Of a DNA stretch of 64,000 bases, positions 17,761 through 27,318 are shown one piece after another. This DNA is from Site-B1 sp963722665 (GTDB lineage: Bacteria; Bacteroidota; Bacteroidia; Flavobacteriales; Flavobacteriaceae). The notes beneath the pieces were generated by a model. That model was not told the origin of the DNA, did not search any database, and worked only from the letters and a program-made list of their open reading frames with translations. The position numbers and the translations under genes were made by a program. How positions within the stretch are numbered: the stretch's first letter is position 1; every line of letters starts with the position of its first letter. The DNA lies in contig CAVRNW010000021.1 in assembly GCA_963722665.1 (NCBI GenBank), positions 54,944 to 118,943 on the forward strand. Direction: 5' to 3'.

Positions 17761-19126
17761 TCAGTTGTTCAAGCGATTATATCCCAAATAAGGTGCTTTT
17801 TTCTCATTGAAAACAATACCATATTCCTCTAACTCCTTTAAAATGGGCAAGTAGACTTCTTTGGAAATAGGAATTTGAACTCCAGGTGCGGTAATTTTTT
17901 TATTTAAGATCTGCAAGGTTGCGATAGCTACCGGCAAACCAACTGTTTTAGCCATAGCCGTGTAGGTCTGGTCCTTTCCAGTTGATACCATTGTAGCATC
18001 AATTTGCAGCTTTTTCCCATTTAGAATATAACCGAACTTATGATACATAACAATCATGTCTTTATCCTCTTTTTTAAGGGTCCAGCTATCCATTAATATT
18101 TTTTGAAGTATTTGCGCCGGAGTCGCTTTTTTTAGCCCAACCATTTTGTTTGGATTAAAAATGTCCAGTTCAACTAGCTTATCCCAGATGATATCATCCT
18201 GATCGATTTTAAGCTGATACCTTAATTTTAGCTCTACTGAGTCAAATGGACTATATGGTAAAAACGAATTTACAAAATCACGATAACTCATGTTCTCGCT
18301 ATCATCAATAGTATAATTATCATCGGTCATTCCCAGCATCACAAAAATATTCCAGGCTTTACTAAAACCTACTCTGCGCATCGTGCCTCGGTACAGGGTT
18401 TTTATGTCATCTAATCCATAAACATTCTGGTACTTGAGTGAGTCTCTGATTAGCATAAACCTCAAAACGGCCATATCCATCTATTTCTAAAAATTCAGTA
18501 CGCCTGAATAGTCTGTGATAAGGAATGTATTTATAGGTTCCTTCCTGAAGGAATTTTGCTGCCCCACCTTGTCCCGCTATCACCACATTTCTTGGATTCC
18601 ACGTGAATTTATAATTCCATAAATTGTTATCGCTTTCAGGAGCAACTAATCCGCCTGTAAACGATTCAAAAAGTATCATTTTTCCGCCTTTATCACGAAT
18701 TCTGTCAATGACATGTATGGCACTCATATGGTCAATTCCGGGATCTACACCAACCTCATTCATAAAAACCAATCCTTTGGCTTTTACCTCCTTATCAAGT
18801 GCCTCCATTTCTTTACTAACATAAGAAGCAGTAACCATATTCTTATTATAAGCAATACAGTCTTTTGCCACATCTAAATGAAATCTTGCCGGCAGCATAG
18901 AAATAACTATATCAGAGTTTTTAATGGCTTCTTTACGGGAGGTCTCATTAAAGACATCCATTATAATGGCTTCAGCATTACCATGACCAGCAATTAATTT
19001 TTCTGCGTTTTCTGTGTTGATATCGGCTATTGTGATAAATAAATTTTCCGAAACGGACTTATCTAAAAGATATTTTAAAAGGTATGAAGTAGATTTTCCG
19101 GAACCTATGACTAAAATCTTTCGCAT
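17761..19126 (-). CDS. Saccharopine dehydrogenase family protein, one-base insertion
   Basis: The N-terminal half (MRKILVIGSGKSTSYLLKYL) has a Rossmann nucleotide-binding motif. The C-terminal half matches the saccharopine dehydrogenase C-terminal domain, found in enzymes linking saccharopine to lysine and aminoadipate semialdehyde. The frame breaks at about 18447: GRFEVYAN should run into RDSLKYQNVYGL, and one extra base separates them. The 1366-bp span equals 455 codons plus one base. The gene should be read as one 454-residue protein. A glutaryl-CoA dehydrogenase-like gene at 37962 would fit the same lysine-degradation theme, but the two are not linked. Confidence 0.8.
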
Positions 19127-19206
19127 AGTTAGATTTGTTGAGTATTTTTACTTACACGAATTTACTAAATAGAAACTGTATATTGATTACATAATCCAAT
19201 ATTTAT

Positions 19207-19596
19207 ATGAATAAGAAAATATTAATTACCGCAGCTATTTTTGGACTATTAAGCGTTGTTTTTGGGGCTTTTGGAGCCCATGGATTGAAATCATTAATTT
19301 CATCTGATTCACTTCAGTCTTTTGAAACTGGAGTTCGCTACCAGATGTATCATTCACTACTGCTTCTATTCTTAGCAACAACATCCTTTGTATCGGTAAA
19401 AAACAAGAATATAATTTTCTACTTAGTTCTTATAGGAGTACTACTTTTTTCCGGATCGATCTATGGATTAGCGACCAATGAATTGACTGGTTTTGATTTT
19501 AAAACAATTGCTTTTGTGACTCCAGTTGGTGGTTTATTGCTTATTATTTCCTGGGTTGTTCTGTTAATAAATTTTATAAAGCACAAATTCAATTAG
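19207..19596 (+). CDS. DUF423 family membrane protein
   Basis: The 129-residue protein has four TM helices and the family signature GAFGAHGLKS...SFETGVRYQMYHSLLLL. Function is unknown. It is a single gene closed by a bidirectional terminator. Confidence 0.88.
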   Translation: MNKKILITAAIFGLLSVVFGAFGAHGLKSLISSDSLQSFETGVRYQMYHSLLLLFLATTSFVSVKNKNIIFYLVLIGVLLFSGSIYGLATNELTGFDFKTIAFVTPVGGLLLIISWVVLLINFIKHKFN

Positions 19597-19601
19597 GAAC
19601 A

Positions 19602-19636
19602 AAAAAAAACATGATCTTTAAAAGATCATGTTTTTT
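19602..19636. terminator. Bidirectional terminator between DUF423 gene and hemD
   Basis: CATGATCTTT (19610-19619) pairs with AAAGATCATG (19621-19630), flanked by an A-run on the left and a T-run on the right. It serves both converging genes. Confidence 0.85.
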
Positions 19637-19655
19637 ATTTTGTAATTATTCCGGG

Positions 19656-20402
19656 CTATCTCTTGTTGACTTCCTTGATGTATTTTTCCAGAGCCATAGT
19701 CATGGACGGCGTCTCTGGAGTTGGTGCAGAAATATCTACTCTTAACCCATTTTCTTCAACAGCTTTTATGGTCGTATCACCAAATACAGCTATCCGTGTT
19801 TCGTTTTGTTTGAAATTTGGAAAATTCTTAAACAATGAATCAATTCCGGAAGGGCTAAAGAATACAAGAATGTCATAAGATACATTGGCTAGATCTGACA
19901 AGTCACTTACTACTGTCCTGTAGAAGATTCCTTTTTGCCAGTTTATACCTAAGCCATTCAAAATATCCGGTACATCGTCTTTTAATTTATCTGAAGATGG
20001 TAATAAAAATGCTTCCTCCTTGTATTTTTTGATCAGTGGAGACAATTCATCAAAGTTTCTTTTGCCAACGTAAATTTTACGTTTTCTGTAAACAACATAT
20101 TTTTGTAAATAAAAAGCCACTGCTTCCGATAGGCAAAAATACTTCATGCTATCTGGCACCTTAAAACGCATTTCTTCTGCAACCCTAAAAAAGTGATCTA
20201 CAGCATTTCTGCTGGTCAAAATAATTGCACTAAATTTAGTAAGATCGATTTTTTGCAGTCTAATTTCTTTACAAGGAACTCCTTCAACATGAATGAATGG
20301 CCGAAAATCTATTTTTACATGCTGTTTGTCTTGTAATTCAAAATAAGGAGAGTTCTCTATTTTTGGCTCTGGTTGAGAGACTAAAATGGTTTTAACTTTC
20401 AT
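19656..20402 (-). CDS. hemD: Uroporphyrinogen-III synthase
   Basis: HemD cyclises hydroxymethylbilane to uroporphyrinogen III in haem synthesis. The 248-residue product is a diverged HemD: KTILVSQPEPK at the N-terminus, AIILTSRNAVDHFF (first domain), ILVFFSPSGIDSLFKNFP (second domain) and a GDTTIKAVEENGLRVD-type end. It follows the DUF4271 gene by 22 bp, a common Bacteroidota pairing. Sequence conservation in HemD is low, so the call leans on these motifs and context. Confidence 0.85.
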   Translation of the reverse strand: MKVKTILVSQPEPKIENSPYFELQDKQHVKIDFRPFIHVEGVPCKEIRLQKIDLTKFSAIILTSRNAVDHFFRVAEEMRFKVPDSMKYFCLSEAVAFYLQKYVVYRKRKIYVGKRNFDELSPLIKKYKEEAFLLPSSDKLKDDVPDILNGLGINWQKGIFYRTVVSDLSDLANVSYDILVFFSPSGIDSLFKNFPNFKQNETRIAVFGDTTIKAVEENGLRVDISAPTPETPSMTMALEKYIKEVNKR

Positions 20403-20424
20403 ACTTTAGACTGTATTTTGGCTC

Positions 20425-21075
20425 TTAATTGTTCATTAAAACCTTATATAAAATAAGATAAGGTGCTATTTCGAGAGCGCAAAGATACAAAATAAAATAA
20501 AACAAGTTGCTTTTAATTAGACTAAGATGTGTTTTAAAAGACTCCAAAAAACCCATAAAATTAACAATGAAAAGTAATGTTATTGCACCGAAAATTAATG
20601 ATCTTGAGGGTGTGATAACGAATATAAACAATATGTTAATTGGCAATAATATTAAGCCTAAATAATTTTTAAAAGTGATCTTTTGAAATAGATAGTCGTT
20701 CATCAGATCATCAATTTCAAACAGGCTTCCAATAAGTCTGTCCAACAACACTTTAATTATCAAAACAGATCCAATTCCAATTAATAATTTATAATAAAGT
20801 TGAAGGCTTTGTTCTTGAATGTTGTTTTCCAGATTGATTAAAGTAAGAATTACGAAAATGCTTATCGAAATAATTAAATTGATGAACAACAGTCCGTCAA
20901 ATGCATTGATGAACTTTTGGTCCTTAGCATAGATCTTCAAATAATTTGAATTGATGATGATCTCAATAAAATCATTGAACCTTGATGAATACAGAAGTTT
21001 TGCAGCAGCAATAAAGACCATGCAGACCAAAATTAAAACTGTATACCAATCGTTAACTATAATATTTCTTAACAC
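20425..21075 (-). CDS. DUF4271 membrane protein
   Basis: The 216-residue protein has six predicted TM helices and matches DUF4271, a Bacteroidota family usually encoded just before hemD. The conserved feature is the polar N-terminal segment around YSSRFNDFIEIIINSNYLKIY. Function is unknown; it may be in one transcript with hemD. Confidence 0.8.
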   Translation of the reverse strand: MLRNIIVNDWYTVLILVCMVFIAAAKLLYSSRFNDFIEIIINSNYLKIYAKDQKFINAFDGLLFINLIISISIFVILTLINLENNIQEQSLQLYYKLLIGIGSVLIIKVLLDRLIGSLFEIDDLMNDYLFQKITFKNYLGLILLPINILFIFVITPSRSLIFGAITLLFIVNFMGFLESFKTHLSLIKSNLFYFILYLCALEIAPYLILYKVLMNN

Positions 21076-21143
21076 AATGCTAAATTATCATAATTTATAA
21101 AATCATGTTATAAAAGCCGGCATTATTTCTTATTGAAATAACT

Positions 21144-21151
21144 TACATTTG
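21144..21151 (+). promoter_or_regulatory. -7 element TACATTTG before mannosyltransferase operon
   Basis: TACATTTG matches TAnnTTTG and lies 20 bp before the start at 21171. No good -33 TTTG was seen at the ideal distance. Confidence 0.45.
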
Positions 21152-21170
21152 CTAAAATTTTTATGAATAA

Positions 21171-21893
21171 ATGAGCGATAGCATTGTCATAATTCCAACT
21201 TACAATGAAATTGAAAATATCGAAGCGATCATAAGAGCTGTTTTTTCTTTGGAAAAATCATTTGATATACTGGTTGTTGATGATAACTCTCCCGATCTGA
21301 CACAGTTAAAAGTAAAAGAGCTACAAAATGAGTTTAGTAATTTACACCTGCAAGTTAGAATGGAAAAATCTGGTTTGGGCACCGCCTATATACATGGGTT
21401 TAAATGGTGTTTAAGTCATAATTATGACTATATATTTGAGATGGATGCCGATTTTTCCCATAATCCAAAGGATTTAATAAAACTCTATAATGCTTGTCAA
21501 ATTGATGGCGCCGATATGGCAATTGGGTCACGTTATATAAAAGGGGTAAATGTTGTAAACTGGCCTTTGTCCAGAGTTCTTCTGTCGTATATGGCCTCTA
21601 TCTATGTTAGGGTCATAACGGGCATGGATATTAAGGATACAACTGCCGGGTTTATCTGTTATAATCGCCGGGTACTGGAAAGTATGAATTTGGATAAAAT
21701 TAAGTTCATAGGCTATGCGTTCCAAATAGAAATGAAATTCAGAGCCTTTAAAAACAAGTTTAAGATCGTGGAGATCCCTGTAATATTCACCGACAGGATA
21801 CGAGGTGAATCCAAGTTAAGCAAGGGAATAATATCTGAGGCAGTTTTTGGCGTTATAAAAATGAAAATAAACAGTATTTTTAAGAAACATTAA
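21171..21893 (+). CDS. Polyprenol monophosphomannose synthase (GT2 family)
   Basis: This GT2 glycosyltransferase resembles dolichol/polyprenol-phosphate mannose synthases, which load mannose on a lipid carrier. The 240-residue protein has IIPTYNEIENI, the nucleotide-binding DDNSPD (from residue 37) and the metal site MDADFSHNP (91-99). It has no C-terminal TM pair, so it is the soluble single-domain type. It begins a three-gene operon with pyrC and a DUF4296 gene, with a 6-bp gap to pyrC. Confidence 0.88.
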   Translation: MSDSIVIIPTYNEIENIEAIIRAVFSLEKSFDILVVDDNSPDLTQLKVKELQNEFSNLHLQVRMEKSGLGTAYIHGFKWCLSHNYDYIFEMDADFSHNPKDLIKLYNACQIDGADMAIGSRYIKGVNVVNWPLSRVLLSYMASIYVRVITGMDIKDTTAGFICYNRRVLESMNLDKIKFIGYAFQIEMKFRAFKNKFKIVEIPVIFTDRIRGESKLSKGIISEAVFGVIKMKINSIFKKH

Positions 21894-21899
21894 TTCTCA

Positions 21900-23240
21900 A
21901 TGCGAACAATACTTATAAAAAACGCTAATATTGTTAATGAGGGCAAAACCTTTTTAGGTGATGTTTTGATTGAAAACGATATTATCATTGACATTGACGA
22001 ATCCATTAGTGCAAAGTCTGCAGATATACATGTAATTGATGCTGAAGAAAAATATTTGCTGCCCGGTATAATTGATGATCAGGTGCATTTTAGAGAACCG
22101 GGTCTAACACACAAGGCAACGATTGAGACCGAATCAAAAGCAGCACTGGCAGGTGGTATCACTTCGTTTATTGAAATGCCAAATACAAATCCTCAAACAA
22201 CAACAATAGAGAAACTCGATGAAAAATTTGAGATAGCTTCCAAAACTTCTTACGCCAATTACTCATTTATGTTTGGAGGAACCAATGATAATCTTGATGA
22301 GATTATGAAGGTTGACCCCAAGAAGGTGGCGGCATTAAAATTGTTTTTGGGATCATCAACGGGAAATATGCTGGTTGATGACCCTAAGGTATTAGAAAAG
22401 ATCTTCTCCAAAACCAATTTACTAATTGCGGTACATTGTGAAGATGAGACCACGATAAAAAACAATCTTACTTCTTATACGGAAAAGTATGGCGAGGATA
22501 TACCTGTAAAATTTCATCCCAAGATCAGAAGCGAAGAAGCATGTTATCTATCATCCTCAAAAGCTATTGAATTAGCAAAAAAAACAGGGGCAAGACTCCA
22601 TGTTTTTCATTTGTCTACCGGAAAGGAAACAGATCTATTCAGTAATAAATTACCTTTAAAAGACAAGAAGATCACAGCTGAGGTTTGTATCCATCACTTG
22701 TGGTTTACTGATGAGGACTATGAATCAAAAGGAACATTAATTAAGTGGAATCCGGCTGTAAAAACTAAAAACGATAAAGAAAAGCTTTGGAAGGCTCTAT
22801 TGGATGACAGGATAGATGTCATTGCAACAGATCACGCGCCACATACTTTAGAAGAAAAAAAGAATGTTTATACAAAGGCTCCTTCAGGAGGTCCTTTGGT
22901 ACAGCATGCTCTGGTAGCCATGTTGGAGATGTATCACAAAGGACAAATTTCTTTGGAAAAGATCGTTCAAAAGATGTGTCATAATCCTGCAATTTTATTT
23001 CAAATTGAAAAAAGAGGATACATCAAAAAAGGGTATTTTGCCGATTTGGTTTTAGTCGATCTCAATAAACCATGGACTGTAAAAAAAGAAAATATTTTAT
23101 ACAAATGCGGATGGTCACCATTTGAAGGAACGACATTTAAAAGCAGAGTTACTCATACATTTATCAATGGAGTACTGGTATTTGAAAACTCCAAATTCAA
23201 TGAAATAAAAGCTGCTAAACAGTTAACATTTAACAGATGA
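21900..23240 (+). CDS. pyrC: Dihydroorotase, Bacteroidota type with QxH metal site
   Basis: Dihydroorotases close the pyrimidine ring. The 446-residue protein has the amidohydrolase barrel with DDQVHFREPG (58-67), IAVHCEDE, LHVFHLST and VIATDHAPHT. The first histidine of the usual HxH ligand pair is Gln61 here. The remaining ligands are present, so it may be active with one metal or have another cyclic amide as substrate. It overlaps the DUF4296 gene by 4 bp (ATGA). Confidence 0.85.
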   Translation: MRTILIKNANIVNEGKTFLGDVLIENDIIIDIDESISAKSADIHVIDAEEKYLLPGIIDDQVHFREPGLTHKATIETESKAALAGGITSFIEMPNTNPQTTTIEKLDEKFEIASKTSYANYSFMFGGTNDNLDEIMKVDPKKVAALKLFLGSSTGNMLVDDPKVLEKIFSKTNLLIAVHCEDETTIKNNLTSYTEKYGEDIPVKFHPKIRSEEACYLSSSKAIELAKKTGARLHVFHLSTGKETDLFSNKLPLKDKKITAEVCIHHLWFTDEDYESKGTLIKWNPAVKTKNDKEKLWKALLDDRIDVIATDHAPHTLEEKKNVYTKAPSGGPLVQHALVAMLEMYHKGQISLEKIVQKMCHNPAILFQIEKRGYIKKGYFADLVLVDLNKPWTVKKENILYKCGWSPFEGTTFKSRVTHTFINGVLVFENSKFNEIKAAKQLTFNR

Positions 23241-23716
23241 TGAATCGCTTAATTTCTGCCATACTAATGATCTTCATAATGTTGTCTTGCAATGACATTC
23301 AAAAACCACGGAAACCTGACAATTTGATCTCTAAAGATAAGATGGTAGATATCTTAGCTGATATAAGCCTTTTGAATGCTGCGAAGGGGATCAATAAAAC
23401 CCTGCTGGAAGAAAACGACATAAATCCGCAAAATTATATTTATAACAAGTATAATATCGACAGTATCCAGTTTGCAGAAAGCAATAATTATTATGCTTAT
23501 GACGTGAAGAAATATGAAGAGATTTATTTAAAGGTAAAAGAGCGGCTGGAGAATCAAAAAGAAGAAATAAAAAGACTTCAGGAAATAGAAAAAAAAGAAA
23601 AAGACTCCATAAGAGAAGCTAAAAAAAAGAAAAGGGATTCTATTAAAAACCTAAATTTAAATAAGCCCCGAGAATTTAAACAATTACAGGAAAAATTATC
23701 TGAAAACCCTGAATAA
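23237..23716 (+). CDS. DUF4296 lipoprotein
   Basis: A signal peptide with lipobox IMLSC (Cys19) is followed by the DUF4296 domain (KDKMVDILADISLLNAAKGI) and a strongly charged Lys/Glu helix (about 100-150) that probably forms a coiled coil. The 159-residue protein is likely membrane-anchored in the periplasm. Function is unknown. Its stop lies 2 bp from that of the convergent epimerase gene. Confidence 0.82.
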   Translation: MMNRLISAILMIFIMLSCNDIQKPRKPDNLISKDKMVDILADISLLNAAKGINKTLLEENDINPQNYIYNKYNIDSIQFAESNNYYAYDVKKYEEIYLKVKERLENQKEEIKRLQEIEKKEKDSIREAKKKKRDSIKNLNLNKPREFKQLQEKLSENPE

Positions 23717-23718
23717 GC

Positions 23719-24732
23719 TTAACTCTTCAAGTCTTTGATATAAAGTTCACAGGTTTCGGAAATAGATTCTTCAATAGGTTTAAAATCAAATTTTAGATCT
23801 GTCTTTAATTTTTCACTGCTAAAAACAGAATTATTTAACACCGATGCAGCCATTTGCCTGGTGAATTTTCTGTACTTACGTTTAAAGAAATAATTCAACC
23901 AATCCAGTCTCCAGGCAATTTGTAATTGCCAGGATTTTGCCTCTTTTTTTGGAGGGCTTACTTGTAGTTTAGATGCTACCAAAGTAGAAAAGTCCTTGAA
24001 ACTCCAATTTTCAGACACCATGATATACCGTTCATTTGTGATATCACTATTCATGAGTTTTATCATTCCATTTATCACATCATTCACATCCACATATCCA
24101 AGTTTACCTTCTGTGTAATAGGACATTCCTTTATGTATTTTTCTGAATAGAGCGCCACTACCCAGTTTCCAGAAGCCTCCTCCTAATATGATTCCAGGAT
24201 TGACGATCACTGTATCCAAACCTTCCTGGGTACCACGCCAGACTTCCATTTCTGCGCCATATTTGGTTATGGCGTAAACACTATTGTCATCTTCCGGATT
24301 CCATTCGGTATTTTCGGTAATTATATTATTATCCTCATTCTTGCCCAAGGTGGCAATAGAACTCACATAACATAGTTTCTCTATGTGATTAGCTATACAT
24401 AGATTTACAACATTGGCGGTTCCCTCAATATTGGTTTTTCTTAATTTATAATAGTCATTCGGATCAAAGGATACCAATGCTGCAGAATGGTAAACTTTAG
24501 TCACATCCTTAAACGCATCTATCAATTTTGGAACATCAAGTATATCAGCTTCCATCCATTCTATTTTATTAAAAAGAACATCAACATCTTCGGTAAAATA
24601 GCTAAAGATATGTTTGGTTTTCTTTATTCTGGATTCGGTTCTATAAATAGCTCTTATGTTACTTTCGGTCAACGAAAGCTTATAAAGCAAATGTGCACCA
24701 ACTAATCCGGTTCCTCCTGTAACTAATATCAT
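23719..24732 (-). CDS. NAD-dependent epimerase/dehydratase family protein
   Basis: This extended short-chain dehydrogenase (337 residues) has the NAD motif GGTGLVGAHLL (6-16) and a YAITKYGAE active site (YxxxK). It resembles NAD(P)-dependent sugar epimerases and 3-beta-HSD-like reductases common next to pyrC-DUF4296 in Flavobacteriaceae. The substrate is not predictable. It is divergent from tyrS. Confidence 0.83.
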   Translation of the reverse strand: MILVTGGTGLVGAHLLYKLSLTESNIRAIYRTESRIKKTKHIFSYFTEDVDVLFNKIEWMEADILDVPKLIDAFKDVTKVYHSAALVSFDPNDYYKLRKTNIEGTANVVNLCIANHIEKLCYVSSIATLGKNEDNNIITENTEWNPEDDNSVYAITKYGAEMEVWRGTQEGLDTVIVNPGIILGGGFWKLGSGALFRKIHKGMSYYTEGKLGYVDVNDVINGMIKLMNSDITNERYIMVSENWSFKDFSTLVASKLQVSPPKKEAKSWQLQIAWRLDWLNYFFKRKYRKFTRQMAASVLNNSVFSSEKLKTDLKFDFKPIEESISETCELYIKDLKS

Positions 24733-24757
24733 AAGGCTAATTTAATGTTTTTTGTCT

Positions 24758-24787
24758 TTTGTCTTTTATCTTATAAACATATCTTTG
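24758..24787 (+). promoter_or_regulatory. tyrS promoter, TTTG-N18-TATCTTTG
   Basis: TTTG at 24758-24761 and TATCTTTG at 24780-24787 are separated by 18 bp, a near-perfect Bacteroidota primary sigma factor promoter. The expected start of transcription is about 15 bp before the tyrS ATG. Confidence 0.75.
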
Positions 24788-24809
24788 CAGGGGTTTAAAA
24801 ATATCTAGA

Positions 24810-26105
24810 ATGATAAAGAATTTTATTGAAGAGTTAAAATGGCGAGGTATGATACATGATGTCATGCCTGGTGCAGAAGAGCATTTGGCCGAAGACATGA
24901 GAAGCGCCTATATAGGTTTTGATCCTACATCAGATTCTTTACATATTGGAAATTTAGTACCTATCATGTTGTTGGCACATTACCAGCGCTGCGGGCATAA
25001 ACCATATGCATTGGTTGGTGGTGCTACCGGCATGATTGGTGATCCTTCGGGTAAATCGAGTGAGCGTAATCTGCTTAATGAAGAAACCTTAAGGTTTAAT
25101 CAGGAAGGTATTAAAAAGCAATTGGCTCATTTTTTAGATTTTGAAAGTGATGCTGAAAATGCAGCCATTTTGGTCAATAATTATGACTGGATGAAGGATT
25201 TCACCTTTCTGGAGTTCATTCGTGATGTAGGTAAGCATATTACTGTAAATTATATGATGGCGAAAGATTCTGTTAAAAACAGAATTACTTCAGAGGATTC
25301 AGAAGGAATGAGCTTTACCGAATTCACTTATCAATTGGTTCAAGGCTATGATTTTCTTCATTTATTCAGAGAAATGAACTGCACTCTGCAAATGGGAGGA
25401 AGCGATCAATGGGGAAATATTACAACAGGAACCGAATTAATACGCAGAATTGGCGGAGGTAAAGGATTTGCCATTACCTGTCCGTTGATTACAAAAAGCG
25501 ATGGATCTAAATTTGGGAAAAGTGAAGGTGGAAATGTTTGGCTGGATGCCAAAAGAACATCGCCATATAAATTTTATCAATATTGGTTGAATTCCAGTGA
25601 TGAAGATGCCGAAAAGTATATTAAGATCTTCACCTTTTTAAATAAAGAAGAAATTGACAAACTAATTAAGGAGCATCGGGAAGTGCCTCATATGAGAATA
25701 TTACAAAAACGTTTAGCTGAAGAAATTACGATGATGGTGCATTCTAAAGAAGACCTGGAAAATGCTGTAAAAGCAAGTAACATATTGTTTGGGAATTCAA
25801 CAAGCGAGGATCTTAAAAAACTGGATGAGCAAACGTTTCTGGATATTTTTGATGGAGTGCCTCAGGCCGAAATAAATGCTTCAGATCTTGATAACGGTTT
25901 GGATATAGTAGGTGCATTGGCTGAAAAAAGCGGCTTTTTAAAATCCAATGGCGAAGCTCGAAGAGCGCTTAAGGAAAATTCGATTTCTGTGAATAAGGAA
26001 AAAGTTGCCGATGGATATTCGATCACCTCAAATGATCTGATCAACAATAAATTTATTTTATTACAACGTGGTAAAAAGAACTATTTCGTTTTAAAAGTAC
26101 AATAG
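24810..26105 (+). CDS. tyrS: Tyrosyl-tRNA synthetase
   Basis: TyrRS charges tRNA-Tyr. The 431-residue protein has the class I signature DSLHIGNLVP, the KMSKS equivalent KFGKSEGG and a C-terminal S4-like RNA-binding domain (about 365-430, GEARRALKENSISVNKEKV). Length is normal and the frame is intact. It has its own promoter and a terminator. Confidence 0.96.
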   Translation: MIKNFIEELKWRGMIHDVMPGAEEHLAEDMRSAYIGFDPTSDSLHIGNLVPIMLLAHYQRCGHKPYALVGGATGMIGDPSGKSSERNLLNEETLRFNQEGIKKQLAHFLDFESDAENAAILVNNYDWMKDFTFLEFIRDVGKHITVNYMMAKDSVKNRITSEDSEGMSFTEFTYQLVQGYDFLHLFREMNCTLQMGGSDQWGNITTGTELIRRIGGGKGFAITCPLITKSDGSKFGKSEGGNVWLDAKRTSPYKFYQYWLNSSDEDAEKYIKIFTFLNKEEIDKLIKEHREVPHMRILQKRLAEEITMMVHSKEDLENAVKASNILFGNSTSEDLKKLDEQTFLDIFDGVPQAEINASDLDNGLDIVGALAEKSGFLKSNGEARRALKENSISVNKEKVADGYSITSNDLINNKFILLQRGKKNYFVLKVQ

Positions 26106-26134
26106 AAAAAGCCTGAAATTACTTCAGGCTTTTT
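26106..26134 (+). terminator. tyrS terminator
   Basis: AAAAAGCCTGAA pairs with TTCAGGCTTTTT around an ATTAC loop, a strong and nearly symmetrical terminator that could also serve the convergent gene at 26215. Confidence 0.85.
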
Positions 26135-26214
26135 ACATAACTAAACTAACCAATTAACTATTGTATTTTTCTTTTTCAACAGTTAACATATTTGTCGAAA
26201 TTAATTTTAATTCC

Positions 26215-27195
26215 TTACAAGAGCATTAAGTTGCAACCTCGTATATCGGAGTTATCAAAACGTCCAATGATCTCAAAAGTATTGTCTTTATAAACTTTGC
26301 CCAGATCTTGTGTTGCAATAAAAGAGCAGGAGTTAACATTAGCCAGGTCAATTATATTAATACCCCCTGTTTTCCCTGGTTCTTGAATGGTCAGGCTGTC
26401 TTCTGTTTCACGGGTTAAAACACGCATCCAATTCGGGCATTCAAAAATACCATCACCTTTAGAATAGGCCTGACTTAATAGTTCGGTCATGCCATATTCA
26501 CTATGTATTTTTTTTACTCCAAAACCCTTTTTAAGGACATTATGTAATTCAGTTCTAACCAACTCCTTCCGTCTTCCTTTCATTCCGCCGGTTTCCATAA
26601 TTATTGTGTTTTTTAAATTGAACTGATAAGCTTCAATCAGGTCTAAAAGCGCAAAGGACACACCGATTAAAAGGACCTTTTCTCCTTTGGAGTCTAACTC
26701 TGTTAGGGTCTCTTTTAATTCTGAAAAATTGTTCAGGTAAAAGCCACTTTTTGATTTCTTGGATGCTTTTATTAAATGGTCCACCATATAAATTAAGGAT
26801 GATCCTTCACGCTCTAAATAGGACGGTAATAAAGCTAAAACTGTGTAATCTTCAATGTTTCCATAGAAATTCTGAAACCCTTTATTAAAACTGGATTCAT
26901 AAACACTTAGGTCGGTCACATAATGCCTGCTTGCAACACTTCCTGTGGTTCCTGAACTGGTAAAAGTCTGTTCTATGTCTTGTTTTGTGCTAACAATTTT
27001 ATGTGATTTAAAGAATTGTATCGGTAAAAAAGGAATATCCTCTATAGTCGAAATATCACTGGGATTTTTATATAACAAATCACAAAATGATCTGTAAACA
27101 GTATTATTATTAAATTGATGCTTAAAAATTTGAAAAGCCAGATCTTCAAATTCTCTTTGTGTTTTTATATTAAAAATGGCCTTTGTATCTGTCAT
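26215..27195 (-). CDS. LuxE/PaaK-like acyl-protein synthetase family protein
   Basis: The 326-residue protein resembles LuxE-like adenylate-forming enzymes. It has a TFTSSGTTGSVASRHY nucleotide motif (about 80-95), MKGRRKELVR and the HSEYGMTELLSQAYS block that marks this family. LuxE activates fatty acids to acyl-AMP and passes them to a protein. Homologues in Bacteroidota lie outside lux operons and their acceptor is unknown. The neighbouring genes give no further clue. Confidence 0.8.
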   Translation of the reverse strand: MTDTKAIFNIKTQREFEDLAFQIFKHQFNNNTVYRSFCDLLYKNPSDISTIEDIPFLPIQFFKSHKIVSTKQDIEQTFTSSGTTGSVASRHYVTDLSVYESSFNKGFQNFYGNIEDYTVLALLPSYLEREGSSLIYMVDHLIKASKKSKSGFYLNNFSELKETLTELDSKGEKVLLIGVSFALLDLIEAYQFNLKNTIIMETGGMKGRRKELVRTELHNVLKKGFGVKKIHSEYGMTELLSQAYSKGDGIFECPNWMRVLTRETEDSLTIQEPGKTGGINIIDLANVNSCSFIATQDLGKVYKDNTFEIIGRFDNSDIRGCNLMLL

Positions 27196-27203
27196 TTAAA
27201 AGC

Positions 27204-27250
27204 TGTCAGTTCGAGTGGTCCCGATGGTTATTGGGATTGTATCGAGAACA
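27204..27250. repeat. TCAGTTCGAGTGG-type dispersed repeat, half unit
   Basis: TGTCAGTTCGAGTGGTCCCG and the following TTATTGGGATTGTATCGAGAAC match the left part of the repeat at 17095-17194 with a few substitutions. Here the complementary right arm is missing. Confidence 0.65.
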
Positions 27251-27270
27251 TAGTACAAAAGTACTAAAAT

Positions 27271-27301
27271 AAAAAAGCGCTGCCCATTAGCAACGCTTTT
27301 T
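27271..27301 (-). terminator. Terminator of the lamin-tail/T9SS gene
   Basis: AAAAGCG (27273-27279) and CGCTTTT (27294-27300) pair, with an inner TGC/GCA, and the minus strand carries a T-run after the stem. Confidence 0.7.
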
Positions 27302-27318
27302 AAAAACAGTATTTATGA

